This document shows positions 5,976-14,986 of a stretch of DNA of 23,031 bases, one piece after another; position 1 is the first letter of the stretch, and each line of letters starts with the position of its first letter. A model generated the notes under the pieces. The model was not told the origin of the DNA and did not search any database. It was given only the letters and a program-made list of their open reading frames with translations. The stretch comes from UBA1724 sp963632245 (GTDB lineage Bacteria > Verrucomicrobiota > Lentisphaeria > Oligosphaerales > Oligosphaeraceae). A program made the translations under genes and the position numbers. The DNA lies in contig CAVGTF010000018.1 of assembly GCA_963632245.1 (NCBI GenBank), positions 1 through 23,031 of the forward strand, written 5' to 3'.

Positions 5976-7796
5976 ATGATCACCATCAATGATCTGAAAA
6001 ATGCCGAGCTGAAGAGCTGGCTGCAGGGTTGGATTGACCTGTGCAAGCCCGCCATGGTTGAGTTCTGCGACGGCTCTCAGAAGCACTACGACGCCCTTTG
6101 TGACCTGATGGTCAAGACTGGCACCTTCATCAAGATGAAGACCCCCGCCAACTCCTACCTGGCTCGTTCTGACAAGAGCGATGTCGCGCGTGTTGAGGAG
6201 CGTACCTTCATCTGCTCCAAGGACGAGGCGAATGCCGGTGTGACGAACCACTGGAAGGATCCCGCCGAGATGAAGGCGGAGTTCAACCAGATCTTCGATG
6301 GCTGCATGGCCGGTCGTACCATGTATGTGATTCCCTTCTCCATGGGCAACCCCGAGTCCCCCCTGGCGAAGTACGGCATTGAGATCACCGATTCTCCCTA
6401 CGTGGTCGTGAACATGATGATCATGACCCGTGTGAGCCAGACCATCCTGGACCGCATTGACGCCGGCCGCGAGTTCATCCACGCCGTGCACTCCAATGGC
6501 GCTCCTCTGGCCGATGGTCAGGCGGATGTGCCGTGGCCCTGCGCTCCCGTCGAGAAGAAGTACATCACCCAGTTCCCCGACACCCGCGAGATCATCTCCT
6601 ACGGTTCTGGTTACGGTGGCAACGCCCTGCTGGGCAAGAAGTGCTTCGCTCTTCGTATCGCCAGCGTGCTGGCTCGCGAGGAGGGCTGGATGGCCGAGCA
6701 CATGCTGATCCTGAAGGTCACCAATCCCGAGGGCCGTTCCAAGTTCATCACCGGCGCCTTCCCCAGCGCCTGCGGCAAGACCAACCTGGCCATGCTGACT
6801 CCCACCCTGCCCGGCTGGAAGGTCGAGACTGTGGGTGACGATATCGCCTGGATGCGCTTCAACGAGAAGGGCGAGCTGCGCGCCATCAACCCCGAGGCGG
6901 GTTTCTTCGGCGTGGCCCCCGGCACCTCCATGAAGTCCAACCCCAACGCCATGAAGACCATCAATGGCGGTAACACCATCTTCACCAACGTGGCCCTCAC
7001 CGAGGACTACGGTTACTGGTGGGAAGATGGCGACGTGAAGGATCCCGGCACCGTGGTTGACTGGCTGCGCCGTCCCTGGAACAAGGCCTGGAATCCCGCC
7101 GGCCCTGCCGCCCACAAGAACTCCCGCTTCACCACTCCTGCCAAGCAGTGCCCCGTCATCGCTCCCGAGTGGGAGAGCCCCGAGGGCGTCAAGATTGACG
7201 CCATCCTCTTCGGCGGCCGCCGCAAGACCGTGGTGCCCCTGGTGAACGAGTCCCGCTCCTGGGAGCACGGCGTCTTCATGGGCGCCACCATGTCCTCCGA
7301 GATGACCGCGGCCACCCTGGGCGGCGCCGGACAGCTCCGTTTCGACCCCATGGCAATGCTGCCCTTCATCGGCTACAACGTCACCGATTACCTCCAGCAC
7401 TGGCTCGACATCGGCAAGCATCCCGGTGCCAAACTGCCCAAGATCTACTACGTCAACTGGTTCCGCCGCGGCGCCGACGGCCACTTCCTGTGGCCCGGAT
7501 ACGGCGACAACAGCCGCGTGATCAAGTGGATCTTCGAGCGCTGCGACGGCAAGGCCGACGCCAAGGAGACCGAGATCGGTAACCTGCCCACTGACGACGC
7601 CATCGACATGACTGGCCTGGATGTGAGCGCCGAGGACAAGAAGACCCTCCTCTCCGTGGACAAGGAAGGCTGGAAGGCCACCCTGCCTCAGTTCGAGGAG
7701 TGGCTCAACAAGCTGGACAAGTACGCGCCCCAGGGCCATCCCCTGCCCGCCGAGATCCGCGCCCAGCTGGACGAGCTCAAGAAGCGCCTCGGCTAG
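5976..7796 (+). CDS. pckG: Phosphoenolpyruvate carboxykinase (GTP)
   Basis: The 606-residue product is full length for the GTP-dependent PEPCK family. This enzyme converts oxaloacetate and GTP to phosphoenolpyruvate, GDP and CO2 in the cytosol, the entry step of gluconeogenesis or, in some anaerobes, the reverse CO2-fixing reaction. Diagnostic sequence is the kinase-1a loop Gly-Ala-Phe-Pro-Ser-Ala-Cys266-Gly-Lys268-Thr-Asn, where the Cys is the hyper-reactive residue typical of the GTP class. Further support comes from a Gly-Asp-Asp-Ile-Ala-Trp segment, Gly-Gly-Arg-Arg-Lys before Thr-Val-Val-Pro-Leu, and the C-terminal block Asn-Trp-Phe-Arg followed by Phe-Leu-Trp-Pro-Gly. The gene stands alone after a 1.1 kb repeat island and has a strong ribosome binding site. 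Its codons are strongly biased to C-ending forms, as expected for high expression. Confidence 0.97.
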   Translation: MITINDLKNAELKSWLQGWIDLCKPAMVEFCDGSQKHYDALCDLMVKTGTFIKMKTPANSYLARSDKSDVARVEERTFICSKDEANAGVTNHWKDPAEMKAEFNQIFDGCMAGRTMYVIPFSMGNPESPLAKYGIEITDSPYVVVNMMIMTRVSQTILDRIDAGREFIHAVHSNGAPLADGQADVPWPCAPVEKKYITQFPDTREIISYGSGYGGNALLGKKCFALRIASVLAREEGWMAEHMLILKVTNPEGRSKFITGAFPSACGKTNLAMLTPTLPGWKVETVGDDIAWMRFNEKGELRAINPEAGFFGVAPGTSMKSNPNAMKTINGGNTIFTNVALTEDYGYWWEDGDVKDPGTVVDWLRRPWNKAWNPAGPAAHKNSRFTTPAKQCPVIAPEWESPEGVKIDAILFGGRRKTVVPLVNESRSWEHGVFMGATMSSEMTAATLGGAGQLRFDPMAMLPFIGYNVTDYLQHWLDIGKHPGAKLPKIYYVNWFRRGADGHFLWPGYGDNSRVIKWIFERCDGKADAKETEIGNLPTDDAIDMTGLDVSAEDKKTLLSVDKEGWKATLPQFEEWLNKLDKYAPQGHPLPAEIRAQLDELKKRLG

Positions 7797-7821
7797 GCCT
7801 CCCCAGGCCCGCCGCACTGTC

Positions 7822-7857
7822 CCCTCCGAAGAGGCATCAATCGACCCCTTCGGAGGG
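7822..7857 (+). terminator. Hairpin after pckG
   Basis: CCCTCCGAAG (7822-7831) and CTTCGGAGGG (7848-7857) pair perfectly over 10 bp around a 16-nt loop, 26 nt after the stop. There is no T run, so it may be an mRNA 3' stabiliser or a Rho-assisted terminator rather than a classic intrinsic one. Confidence 0.55.
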
Positions 7858-8035
7858 CCAGGCGCATCTCTCATACCGCCGGTCGGCCGGACGCGTTATT
7901 GCGTGTTCGTGCCGGCCGTCGTCGTTTTCTGCCGGAAGGCCCCGGGAACCAGGGCGCCGGCGTTTCCGCATTTTTCTCCACGGCTCTTTTCCCTCCCTTT
8001 TTTACCCCGTCCGTTCTCTATTCTCTCTCCCTCTC

Positions 8036-8401
8036 ATGGCATCATCCTTGGACTATTTGGAAGGCAAGAAGCTCTGCGTGGTCTTCGTGAAGGTGCTGGA
8101 GCCCTCTACGGGTCGGGTGCAGTGTCGGGCATTGCGGGGCAGGGCGGCCATCAACCAGGGTCATCTGGATGTGATGACGGCCAAGGGCGCGATCTTCACC
8201 GTCCCCTCCTCCGCCTATCCCACGGTGGCGCAGAATGACGGTACGAAGCTTTTGGGGGATGCGGACTATTTCTGCCTGGTGAAGGTGGATCCCAATATCG
8301 ATTTGGAGCACGGTGGACACGGCGAGTGCGACCACGGACCGGATTGCCACTGCGGGCACCACCACCATGACGACGACGATATCTTCCCCGTAGTTTATTG
8401 A
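8036..8401 (+). CDS. Small protein with His/Cys/Asp-rich metal-binding tail
   Basis: The 121-residue product is not a family I recognise. Residues 1-90 form a compact beta-rich domain with no signal peptide, so it is probably cytoplasmic. Residues 92-115 hold eight His (92, 95, 100, 105, 108-111), three Cys (98, 104, 106) and a run of four Asp (112-115), followed by a short hydrophobic end. Such tails bind Zn, Ni, Co or Cu in metallochaperones and storage proteins, so metal binding is a fair inference, but the metal and the purpose are open. The ATG at 8036 is preferred because residues before it are low-complexity and overlap pckG. It follows a 45-nt, almost purely pyrimidine leader without a Shine-Dalgarno site. 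hisD, whose enzyme needs Zn, lies 52 nt downstream. Confidence 0.75.
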   Translation: MASSLDYLEGKKLCVVFVKVLEPSTGRVQCRALRGRAAINQGHLDVMTAKGAIFTVPSSAYPTVAQNDGTKLLGDADYFCLVKVDPNIDLEHGGHGECDHGPDCHCGHHHHDDDDIFPVVY

Positions 8402-8453
8402 CTCACTATTCGAACCCCTTTCTCACTCGTTTCCACCCCTTTTTCCCCCTCGT

Positions 8454-9740
8454 ATGGAATTCCTCCTTCGCGACACTCCCGACTTCTCTGCACGCCTCCA
8501 GGCAATGCTCTCCCGCAAGGCCTTCTCTCCGGAAATCGAGGCCTCCGCGGCCGCGATGATCCAGGCTGTTCGGGAGGAGGGCGACCAGGCGCTCTGCCGT
8601 TTTGCTCTGCAGTATGACCACACTGAACTGACCCCGGAGCACTTCCAGGTCACCGAGGCGGAGATCGATGCCGCCTGCGCGAAGGTTCCCCAGGAGGACC
8701 GCGATGCCATCGAGATGGCGGTGGCACACATCCAGGATTTCTACAGCCACACTCTTCCGAAGGACTGGAGCTACTCTCCGCGTCCCGGCGTGGTGCTTGG
8801 CGAGCAGTTCCATCCCCTGGAGCGCGTGGGCTGCTATGTGCCTGGTGGCACGGCGCCCCTGGTGTCCACTGTCTGTCACACCGTGGCCATCGCCCGTGTT
8901 GCGGGAGTGAAGGAGATCCTAGTGTGCACGCCTCCCGGCGGCGAGCGCGGTATCCATCCCGCACTGCTGTATGCCTGCCGCGCCGCCGGCGCCACCGCCA
9001 TCTATCGACTGGGCGGCGTCTATGGCGTGGCGGCCATGGCGCTGGGCACCGCGACCATCCCCCAGGTGGAGAAGATCTGCGGTCCCGGAAATGCCTACGT
9101 CACCGCCGCCAAGCGCGCTCTCTACGGCACTGTGGCACTGGATTTGGTGGCGGGGCCCTCCGAGATCCTGGTCTTGGCGGACGAGCGCGCCAATCCGGTC
9201 TATCTGGCGGCGGATGTCCTCTCCCAGGCGGAGCACGGCTCCGGCCGCGAGCAGGCGGTGCTGGTCTCTCCCAGCCGCGTCATCCTGGAGGCCACCCGCG
9301 ACGAGATCCTCCGTCAGTCTGCGCAACTGAAGCGTCAGGAGTGTGTGCAGAAGGTGCTGGAGCACGGTGTTTTCCTGGTGGAGGCGCGGGATCTGGAGGA
9401 CGCCGCGGCCATCGCCAGCAGCTACGCCCCCGAGCACCTGGAACTCCAGGTCGTCGATCCGCAGTCCCTGGCGCCAAAGATCACCGCCGCTGGCGCAATC
9501 TTCTTGGGCGACTACACTCCCGAGCCCGTGGGTGACTACGTGGCCGGTCCCAGTCATGTGCTTCCCACCGGTGGCACCGCGCGCTTCTTCAATGGGCTCA
9601 CCGGCGATGCCTTCTTCCGCCGCACCAGCCTGATCTCTTACGACCGCGAGGCGCTCCTCAAGGAACAGCCCGCCCTGGCGCGACTCACCGCCGCCGAGGG
9701 GCTGGATGCACACGGGCGCTCCGCCGCAATCCGGAAGTAG
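8454..9740 (+). CDS. hisD: Histidinol dehydrogenase
   Basis: The 428-residue product matches HisD in length and motifs along its whole sequence. HisD oxidises L-histidinol to L-histidine in two NAD-dependent steps using a bound Zn, the last reactions of histidine synthesis, in the cytosol. Visible signatures are Cys-Tyr-Val-Pro-Gly-Gly in the N-terminal domain, Cys-Gly-Pro-Gly-Asn-Ala-Tyr-Val in the middle, the Gln-Ala-Glu-His-Gly metal-site segment, Ala-Pro-Glu327-His328-Leu-Glu carrying the catalytic pair, and the C-terminal Gly-Pro-Ser-His-Val-Leu-Pro-Thr-Gly. No other his genes are in the window, so the pathway is scattered. The ATG follows a pyrimidine-rich leader with no Shine-Dalgarno site. 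Confidence 0.97.
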   Translation: MEFLLRDTPDFSARLQAMLSRKAFSPEIEASAAAMIQAVREEGDQALCRFALQYDHTELTPEHFQVTEAEIDAACAKVPQEDRDAIEMAVAHIQDFYSHTLPKDWSYSPRPGVVLGEQFHPLERVGCYVPGGTAPLVSTVCHTVAIARVAGVKEILVCTPPGGERGIHPALLYACRAAGATAIYRLGGVYGVAAMALGTATIPQVEKICGPGNAYVTAAKRALYGTVALDLVAGPSEILVLADERANPVYLAADVLSQAEHGSGREQAVLVSPSRVILEATRDEILRQSAQLKRQECVQKVLEHGVFLVEARDLEDAAAIASSYAPEHLELQVVDPQSLAPKITAAGAIFLGDYTPEPVGDYVAGPSHVLPTGGTARFFNGLTGDAFFRRTSLISYDREALLKEQPALARLTAAEGLDAHGRSAAIRK

Positions 9741-9812
9741 CCCGCCTCGCGCGCCTCTCCTCGTAGAAAAGCCCCTTTCTGAAAAATCCCCAACTCTATT
9801 TCCCTTCCAGCC

Positions 9813-11597
9813 ATGCATTTCGCCTTTCAAGATGACCTGCGCTCTTTCCTGGAGAAGGAGCTGAATGCCGCCGTTCCGGAGCTCTCCGCGGACCTGTGCC
9901 CCGAGGGCTTTGACGGGGACGTGACCATCTCCTGCTTTCCTCTGGCGAAGGCGCTGCACTCCAATCCCATGGCGCTGGCTGCCAAGGCCGGGGAATTCCT
10001 GTCGAATCATCCCGATGTGGAGAAGTGCCAGGTCGCGAAGGCCTTCCTGAATTTGACCCTGAAGCCCGGCGCCCTCATGCGGGACACCGTGGCCGCCGAT
10101 ATCCTGAAGCAGGATGTGCTGCCTGCCGAGGAGCGCCGGAAGATCCTCATTGAATTCAGCGCCCCCAATACCAACAAGCCCCAGCACCTGGGACACGTCC
10201 GCAACAACGCCATCGGAATGTCCACCGCCGCGATTTTGAAGCGCGCGGGACACCAGGTGACCCAGGTGAATCTGGTGAACGACCGCGGCATCCACATTTG
10301 CAAGTCCATGCTGGCCTACCAGCGTTTTGGCGAGGGATGCACTCCGGAGAGCGTGGGCAAGAAGGGCGACCACCTGGTGGGCGATTTCTATGTCCGCTAC
10401 AACCAGGAGCTCAATCGCCAGATTGCGGAGCTGAAGGCGTCGCATCCCGAGTTGGCGAAGGAGGAGAATGAGGCGCTGTTCCTGAAGACCGAGATTGGCC
10501 AGGCGACGGCGAAGATGCTCCAGCAGTGGGAGGCGGCGGATCCGGAGGTGCGCGCGCTGTGGGAGAAGATGAACGGCTGGGTCTTCCAGGGCTTCGCCGA
10601 GACCTACCGCCGCATGGGCATCAAGTTCGACAAGCTCTACCTGGAGAGCCAGACCTACAAGCTGGGAAAGGACATCATCCAGAAGGGACTGGAGAAGGGC
10701 GTCTTCGAAAAGCGCGCCGACGGCGCCGTCATCATGGACTTCCATGATCCCGCGCTGGGCACCAAGGTGGTCCTGCGCAGCGACGGCACCAGCGTCTACA
10801 TCACCCAGGATATCGGCACCACCCTCCTCAAACAGCGGGATTTCGAGCCCGATCAGCAGATCTGGGTGGTGGGCGACGAGCAGATCTACCACTTCAAGGT
10901 CCTCTTCACCATCCTCAAGGCACTGGGATATCCCTGGGCGGACCGCCTGACCCACATGGCATACGGAATGGTGAATCTCCCCTCCGGCAAGATGAAGTCC
11001 CGCGAGGGCACCGTGGTGGATGCCGACGACCTCTTTGACGAAATGGCGTCTCTGGCGCGGCAGGCGACGCTGGAGCGCGTGCCCGAGGGACAGCAGCCCC
11101 CCGCCGATCTGGAAGAGCGCGCCGCGGTCATCAGCATGGCGGCCCTGAAGTTCATGCTCCTGAAGGTGAATCCCCGCACCACCATCACCTTCGATCCCAA
11201 TGCCGCCATCAAATTCGAGGGCGACACGGGTCCCTACGTCCTCTACGCCTATGCGCGGCTCTCCTCCATGCTGCGCCAGCCCGGCGTTGCCGAATTGGTG
11301 GGCAAGGATCCGAAGTGGGAGGTCCTCTGCGAGCCCGCCGAGCGCCGTCTGGCGCTGCGCTGCTCCAAGTATCCCGAGGCGCTGGCGAAGGCCGCACGGG
11401 AGCTGGATTCCTCTGCGCTGGCTGCGTATCTCCTGGATCTCGCCAAGGACTTCAGCACCTTCTACAACCGCTGCCCCGTGAAGAATGCCCAGGATGCCGA
11501 GGTGAAGACCGCGCGCGTCGCCCTCTGCGGAATCGTCCGCGATATCATCGGCGATGGGCTCCATACGCTCACCATCCAGACGCTGGAGAGCATGTAG
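9813..11597 (+). CDS. argS: Arginyl-tRNA synthetase
   Basis: The 594-residue product is a class I aminoacyl-tRNA synthetase that charges tRNA-Arg with arginine using ATP. The N-terminal additional domain (about residues 1-100) is followed by the signature Glu-Phe-Ser-Ala-Pro-Asn-Thr-Asn-Lys-Pro and the HIGH motif as His125-Leu-Gly-His128. The KMSKS equivalent is Lys393-Met-Lys-Ser-Arg397. The C-terminal helical anticodon-binding domain is complete and ends in the usual Leu-Gly/Met-type tail. The Lys-Ser-Arg-Glu-Gly-Thr-Val-Val form of the second motif resembles the Bacteroidetes type. The gene starts 72 nt after hisD behind a leader lacking a Shine-Dalgarno site, and is 60 nt before the next gene. 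Confidence 0.97.
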   Translation: MHFAFQDDLRSFLEKELNAAVPELSADLCPEGFDGDVTISCFPLAKALHSNPMALAAKAGEFLSNHPDVEKCQVAKAFLNLTLKPGALMRDTVAADILKQDVLPAEERRKILIEFSAPNTNKPQHLGHVRNNAIGMSTAAILKRAGHQVTQVNLVNDRGIHICKSMLAYQRFGEGCTPESVGKKGDHLVGDFYVRYNQELNRQIAELKASHPELAKEENEALFLKTEIGQATAKMLQQWEAADPEVRALWEKMNGWVFQGFAETYRRMGIKFDKLYLESQTYKLGKDIIQKGLEKGVFEKRADGAVIMDFHDPALGTKVVLRSDGTSVYITQDIGTTLLKQRDFEPDQQIWVVGDEQIYHFKVLFTILKALGYPWADRLTHMAYGMVNLPSGKMKSREGTVVDADDLFDEMASLARQATLERVPEGQQPPADLEERAAVISMAALKFMLLKVNPRTTITFDPNAAIKFEGDTGPYVLYAYARLSSMLRQPGVAELVGKDPKWEVLCEPAERRLALRCSKYPEALAKAARELDSSALAAYLLDLAKDFSTFYNRCPVKNAQDAEVKTARVALCGIVRDIIGDGLHTLTIQTLESM

Positions 11598-11657
11598 GAC
11601 GCCATTTCCATTCCTGATTTCCGTTCAATCTCTCCCACTGCTTAAGGCAATACTCTT

Positions 11658-14018
11658 ATGAGCCTCTTCGACCGCAATAATCTGGTCACAAAGCCCTACG
11701 TCCTGCAGTATTTCGAGCCCTCGCCCCAGAGCGAGGTGCGCACTCGTCCCGACGTGATCCAGAATTCCGACGGCACTCTGGATTTGGTGGATTCCATTGG
11801 CAACAAGGAATACGGCTGGGAGAGGTATGCGCTGCCCCTGGGCTGCGGGTGGTTCGGCGCGAAGATCTTCGGCGGCGTGCCCACCGAACGCATCCAGATC
11901 ACGGATAACTCCCTGGCGAATCCCTATCCCGAGGGCATCAACAGCTTCGCGGAAATCTACCTGACCTTCGAGCACCAGGGTGCCGAGGCGAAGGACTACG
12001 TGCGCACGCTCTCCCTCAACGACGCCCTCGCTACGGTGGACTACACCGCCGGCGGCGCACACTTCCACCGGGAGCTCTATACCTCCTATCCCGATCGGGT
12101 GATGGTGCTGCGCCTGACCACCGATGTCCCCGGCGCCCTGAATTTCCGACTGCTACCCCAGATTCCCTTCTGCAAGGACTTCGGCTCCAAGCCCGGTGAC
12201 GGAAAGGGCAAGGAGGGCCATGTGGCGCTCTCCGACGACCGCGTGGTCATGAGCGGCCGGATGCACTACTACGATATCGCCTACGAGGGACAGCTCCGCT
12301 GGCGGACCGCCGGCGGCACGGTGCGCGTTGACGTCGATGCGGTGGAGTTCCAGGGCGTCACGGAGGCGGTCATCTACTTCACCTGTGCCACCAACTACCA
12401 CTGCGAGTCGCGGGTCTTCCTGGAGGAGGATCCCAAGAAGAAGCTGGCGCCCTATCCCCATCCCCACGAGACCGTGGAGACCATCCTGGCGGATGCGCTC
12501 TCCCGTAGCACCGGCGAGCTCTGGCAACGCCATCTGGAGGACTACCAGGCGCTCTTCGGCGCCGCGGATCTGGATTTGGGCGGCGTGCGACCCGAGGAGA
12601 TCTCCACCGAGGCGTTGCTCCGGGAGTATGCCCAGGGACAGCACTCCCGCTATCTGGAGGAGCTCTACTTCCAGTTCGGACGGTACCTGCTCATCTGCTC
12701 CTCCCGCAAGGGGACTCTCCCCTGCAATCTCCAGGGCATCTGGAGCGTCTACGACGTGAGCCCCTGGTCCGCCGGATACTGGCATAACATCAATGTCCAG
12801 ATGAACTACTGGCCGGTCTTCTCCACCAATCTGGCGCCGCTCTTCGAGTCCTACGCGGACTTCCATTACGCATATCTGCCTTCTGCGCGCCAGCACGCCG
12901 TGGAGTCCCTGGCGGGCATGCGTCCCGGTCAGACCTTCGCGGATGCCGGATGGTGCATTGGCACGGGCGGCTGGCCCTATAAGGTCGAGTCGTACCTGGG
13001 TGGTGCTGGCGGCGCGCCGCAACCGCACTCCGGTCCCGGTACTGGCGGTCTCACGGCGAAGCTCTTCTGGGAATACTACGATTTTACGCGGGATCCCGAG
13101 GTGTTGAAGAAGGTCTATCCGAGCCTCCTGGGAATGTCGCACTTCCTGCGCAACAGCCTGATTTACCAGGATGGTGCCTGGCTCTCCAAGCCCTCCGCAT
13201 CTCCCGAACAGTGGGACGAGCGCGTCACCCTGGATCCCCCCATCAACGGATGGCTCATCCATCCCTACATTAACACCGTGGGTTGCGCATTCGACCAGCA
13301 GATGGCCTATGAGACCTTCCACGATACCCTCAAGGCCGCCGAGGCACTGGGACTCCCCGACGACGACTTCCTGAAGGAGCTCCGAGAGATCCTGCCTCAT
13401 CTGGATCCCGTCCTGGTGGGCGATTCCGGTCAGGTGAAGGAGTATCGCGAGGAGCATCAGTATGGCGAGCTGGGCGAATACCACCATCGCCATATCTCCC
13501 AGCTGATCGGATTGGTCCCCGGCACTGTCATCAATGAGACTACTCCTGGCTGGATGGATGCGGCGAAGGTCTCCCTTACGGAGCGCGGCGATCAGTCCAC
13601 GGGCTGGGCAATGGCGCACCGCCTCAATGCCTGGGCACGCCTGCTGGATGGGCCCCACGCATACAAGATGCTCTCGCTCCTCCTCTCCGTCGGAACACTC
13701 CCGAATCTCTGGGATACCCATCCGCCCTTCCAGATCGACGGCAATCTGGGCGGCACCGCCGGCGTCGCCGAAATGCTCCTGCAGTCCCACGCGGGACTCA
13801 TCCACGTGCTCCCCGCACTGCCTCCCGAATGGAAGGACGGCGCATTCCAGGGACTCTGCGCCCGCGGTGCCATGGAGCTGGATGCGCAGTGGAAGGACAG
13901 CACCCTCACCGCCCTCACGATCCACGCCAAGAAGGATGCGCAGGTCACCATCAAGGGAAAGGGCCTGCCTACCCAGAAGCTGGAACTCAAGGCCGGCGAA
14001 AGCAGAAAGCTTCTTTAG
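11658..14018 (+). CDS. GH95-family alpha-L-fucosidase
   Basis: The 786-residue product has the domain order of glycoside hydrolase family 95: an N-terminal beta domain opening with a Leu-Pro-Leu-Gly-Cys-Gly motif, a helical (alpha/alpha)6 catalytic barrel, and a C-terminal beta domain. GH95 enzymes are inverting exo-1,2-alpha-L-fucosidases (some are galactosidases). Residues matching those known from Bifidobacterium AfcA are visible: Asn377 and Asn379 in the Asn-Ile-Asn-Val-Gln-Met-Asn-Tyr-Trp block, Glu517 in Ser-Pro-Glu, and Asp694 in Phe-Gln-Ile-Asp-Gly-Asn. The catalytic set therefore looks intact. Unlike many GH95 proteins it shows no signal peptide, which suggests it works in the cytoplasm on imported oligosaccharides. 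It is followed by a CBM9-like lipoprotein gene. No Shine-Dalgarno site precedes the ATG. Confidence 0.92.
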   Translation: MSLFDRNNLVTKPYVLQYFEPSPQSEVRTRPDVIQNSDGTLDLVDSIGNKEYGWERYALPLGCGWFGAKIFGGVPTERIQITDNSLANPYPEGINSFAEIYLTFEHQGAEAKDYVRTLSLNDALATVDYTAGGAHFHRELYTSYPDRVMVLRLTTDVPGALNFRLLPQIPFCKDFGSKPGDGKGKEGHVALSDDRVVMSGRMHYYDIAYEGQLRWRTAGGTVRVDVDAVEFQGVTEAVIYFTCATNYHCESRVFLEEDPKKKLAPYPHPHETVETILADALSRSTGELWQRHLEDYQALFGAADLDLGGVRPEEISTEALLREYAQGQHSRYLEELYFQFGRYLLICSSRKGTLPCNLQGIWSVYDVSPWSAGYWHNINVQMNYWPVFSTNLAPLFESYADFHYAYLPSARQHAVESLAGMRPGQTFADAGWCIGTGGWPYKVESYLGGAGGAPQPHSGPGTGGLTAKLFWEYYDFTRDPEVLKKVYPSLLGMSHFLRNSLIYQDGAWLSKPSASPEQWDERVTLDPPINGWLIHPYINTVGCAFDQQMAYETFHDTLKAAEALGLPDDDFLKELREILPHLDPVLVGDSGQVKEYREEHQYGELGEYHHRHISQLIGLVPGTVINETTPGWMDAAKVSLTERGDQSTGWAMAHRLNAWARLLDGPHAYKMLSLLLSVGTLPNLWDTHPPFQIDGNLGGTAGVAEMLLQSHAGLIHVLPALPPEWKDGAFQGLCARGAMELDAQWKDSTLTALTIHAKKDAQVTIKGKGLPTQKLELKAGESRKLL

Positions 14019-14042
14019 CGCGAGGATTCGTGCAAAAGAAGT

Positions 14043-14093
14043 GCAGGGGAGATAAAAACGAAAGGACGGGGGCTGTTGCGCCCGCTCCCCTGC
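14043..14093 (+). terminator. Large hairpin after the GH95 gene
   Basis: GCAGGGGAG (14043-14051) pairs perfectly with CTCCCCTGC (14085-14093). Inside, CGGGGGC-TGTT-GCGCCCG gives a second stem with one mismatch. The inner part (AAAGGACG, then a G run and GCGCCC) resembles the hairpins near 5025 and 15140, so this is probably another member of the dispersed repeat family placed where a terminator is expected. Confidence 0.6.
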
Positions 14094-14148
14094 TAAGGTT
14101 AGCCCGGAATTTTCTTTTTATCCTTACTCTAAAAAACTCTTCACGTTT

Positions 14149-14964
14149 ATGAAATTTTTCCGCGCGTTGTGCTTGGCGGGCGTTGTCGCTCTGGCGTTGC
14201 CCTTTGGTGTCGGTTGCCGCACTGTGGCTTCTTCTTCTGAAGAAACGGCGTCTGTGAAGCCGGTGACGGTGGTGGCGAAATACGCGCCGGGTCTGGTGGT
14301 GGATGCCCAGCAATCGGATGCCCGCTGGGCGGAGGCACCCGTCTACGAGCTGGAGCGCTTTGCTCCCGGCGGCGGACGGGGTCCCCTCACCGAGAAGGCA
14401 ATGCTGGCCGAGACCAATCCCCTGAAGGTCACGGCACGGGTCCTCTACGACGACGAGAATCTCTACGTGGGATGCAAGGTCGTCAACGACGATATCATGG
14501 CGTTGCGCGACCAGGATCAGTATCCGCATTTTATGGCAGGCGATACCTTCGAGCTTTTCCTGAAGCCCGTGGAGGTCAATACATACTTCGAACTCTATAC
14601 CACCCCCGCCGCTCACCGCACCACGTATGTCTTCCCGAGTCGTTCGGTGACCGGATTCGGTCTTAATGGACTGGAACTCCAGCCGTTCCGTCCCGAGGTA
14701 AAGGCTGTGGCTGCCGTGGACGGCACTCTCAATGACCACTCCGACAAGGATCGCGGCTGGCAGGCCGTCCTCATCGTCCCCCGCGCATTCCTGGCGCGGG
14801 AATCCGGCGTCCCCATGGACAAGGATCACGCCTGGACCATCAATCTCGCTGGATACTTCTATTCCTGCTATCGCTCCTATAACGACTTCACCGCATTCCC
14901 CAAACCCCCGACCCTCGATTTCCACGCCTACGAATATTGGGCGAAGCTCCAGCTCGGGGAATAG
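14149..14964 (+). CDS. Putative lipoprotein with CBM9-like carbohydrate-binding domain
   Basis: The 271-residue product starts with Lys2, a hydrophobic helix (residues 6-21) and Gly22-Cys23 followed by Arg-Thr and a Ser/Glu-rich linker, the pattern of a lipoprotein. The -3 residue is Gly, so the lipobox is weak. From about residue 45 it follows the carbohydrate-binding family 9-like pattern: Trp-Ala-Glu-Ala-Pro, then Leu-Tyr-Asp-Asp-Glu-Asn-Leu-Tyr-Val-Gly, then Asp-Thr-Phe-Glu-Leu-Phe-Leu, then Tyr-Phe-Glu-Leu. Such domains occur as sugar-binding or structural modules in surface proteins of polysaccharide-degrading bacteria. The position after the GH95 gene fits a glycan-binding role, although the hairpin between them suggests separate transcripts. 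No Shine-Dalgarno site precedes the start. Confidence 0.75.
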   Translation: MKFFRALCLAGVVALALPFGVGCRTVASSSEETASVKPVTVVAKYAPGLVVDAQQSDARWAEAPVYELERFAPGGGRGPLTEKAMLAETNPLKVTARVLYDDENLYVGCKVVNDDIMALRDQDQYPHFMAGDTFELFLKPVEVNTYFELYTTPAAHRTTYVFPSRSVTGFGLNGLELQPFRPEVKAVAAVDGTLNDHSDKDRGWQAVLIVPRAFLARESGVPMDKDHAWTINLAGYFYSCYRSYNDFTAFPKPPTLDFHAYEYWAKLQLGE

Positions 14965-14986
14965 CAGGCGCGGGGGCGAGCCGCAA

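Noticed and set aside
5907..7874. 655-residue open frame on the minus strand opposite pckG
   Set aside because: The translation is Gly/Leu/His-rich without any family motif, and the opposite strand encodes an unmistakable PEPCK. Such frames are expected opposite GC-rich genes with strong codon bias.
7700..8035. Extended N-terminus for the metal-tail protein
   Set aside because: The extra 112 residues are Pro/Arg/Ser-rich, overlap the end of pckG in another frame, and cross the hairpin at 7822-7857.
8919..11564. 881-residue open frame on the minus strand across hisD and argS
   Set aside because: It spans two well-supported genes and the gap between them, has low-complexity composition, and carries no recognisable domain. 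It is an antisense shadow.
12153..13925. 590-residue minus-strand frame opposite the GH95 gene
   Set aside because: No domain signature, and the + strand shows the complete GH95 catalytic set.
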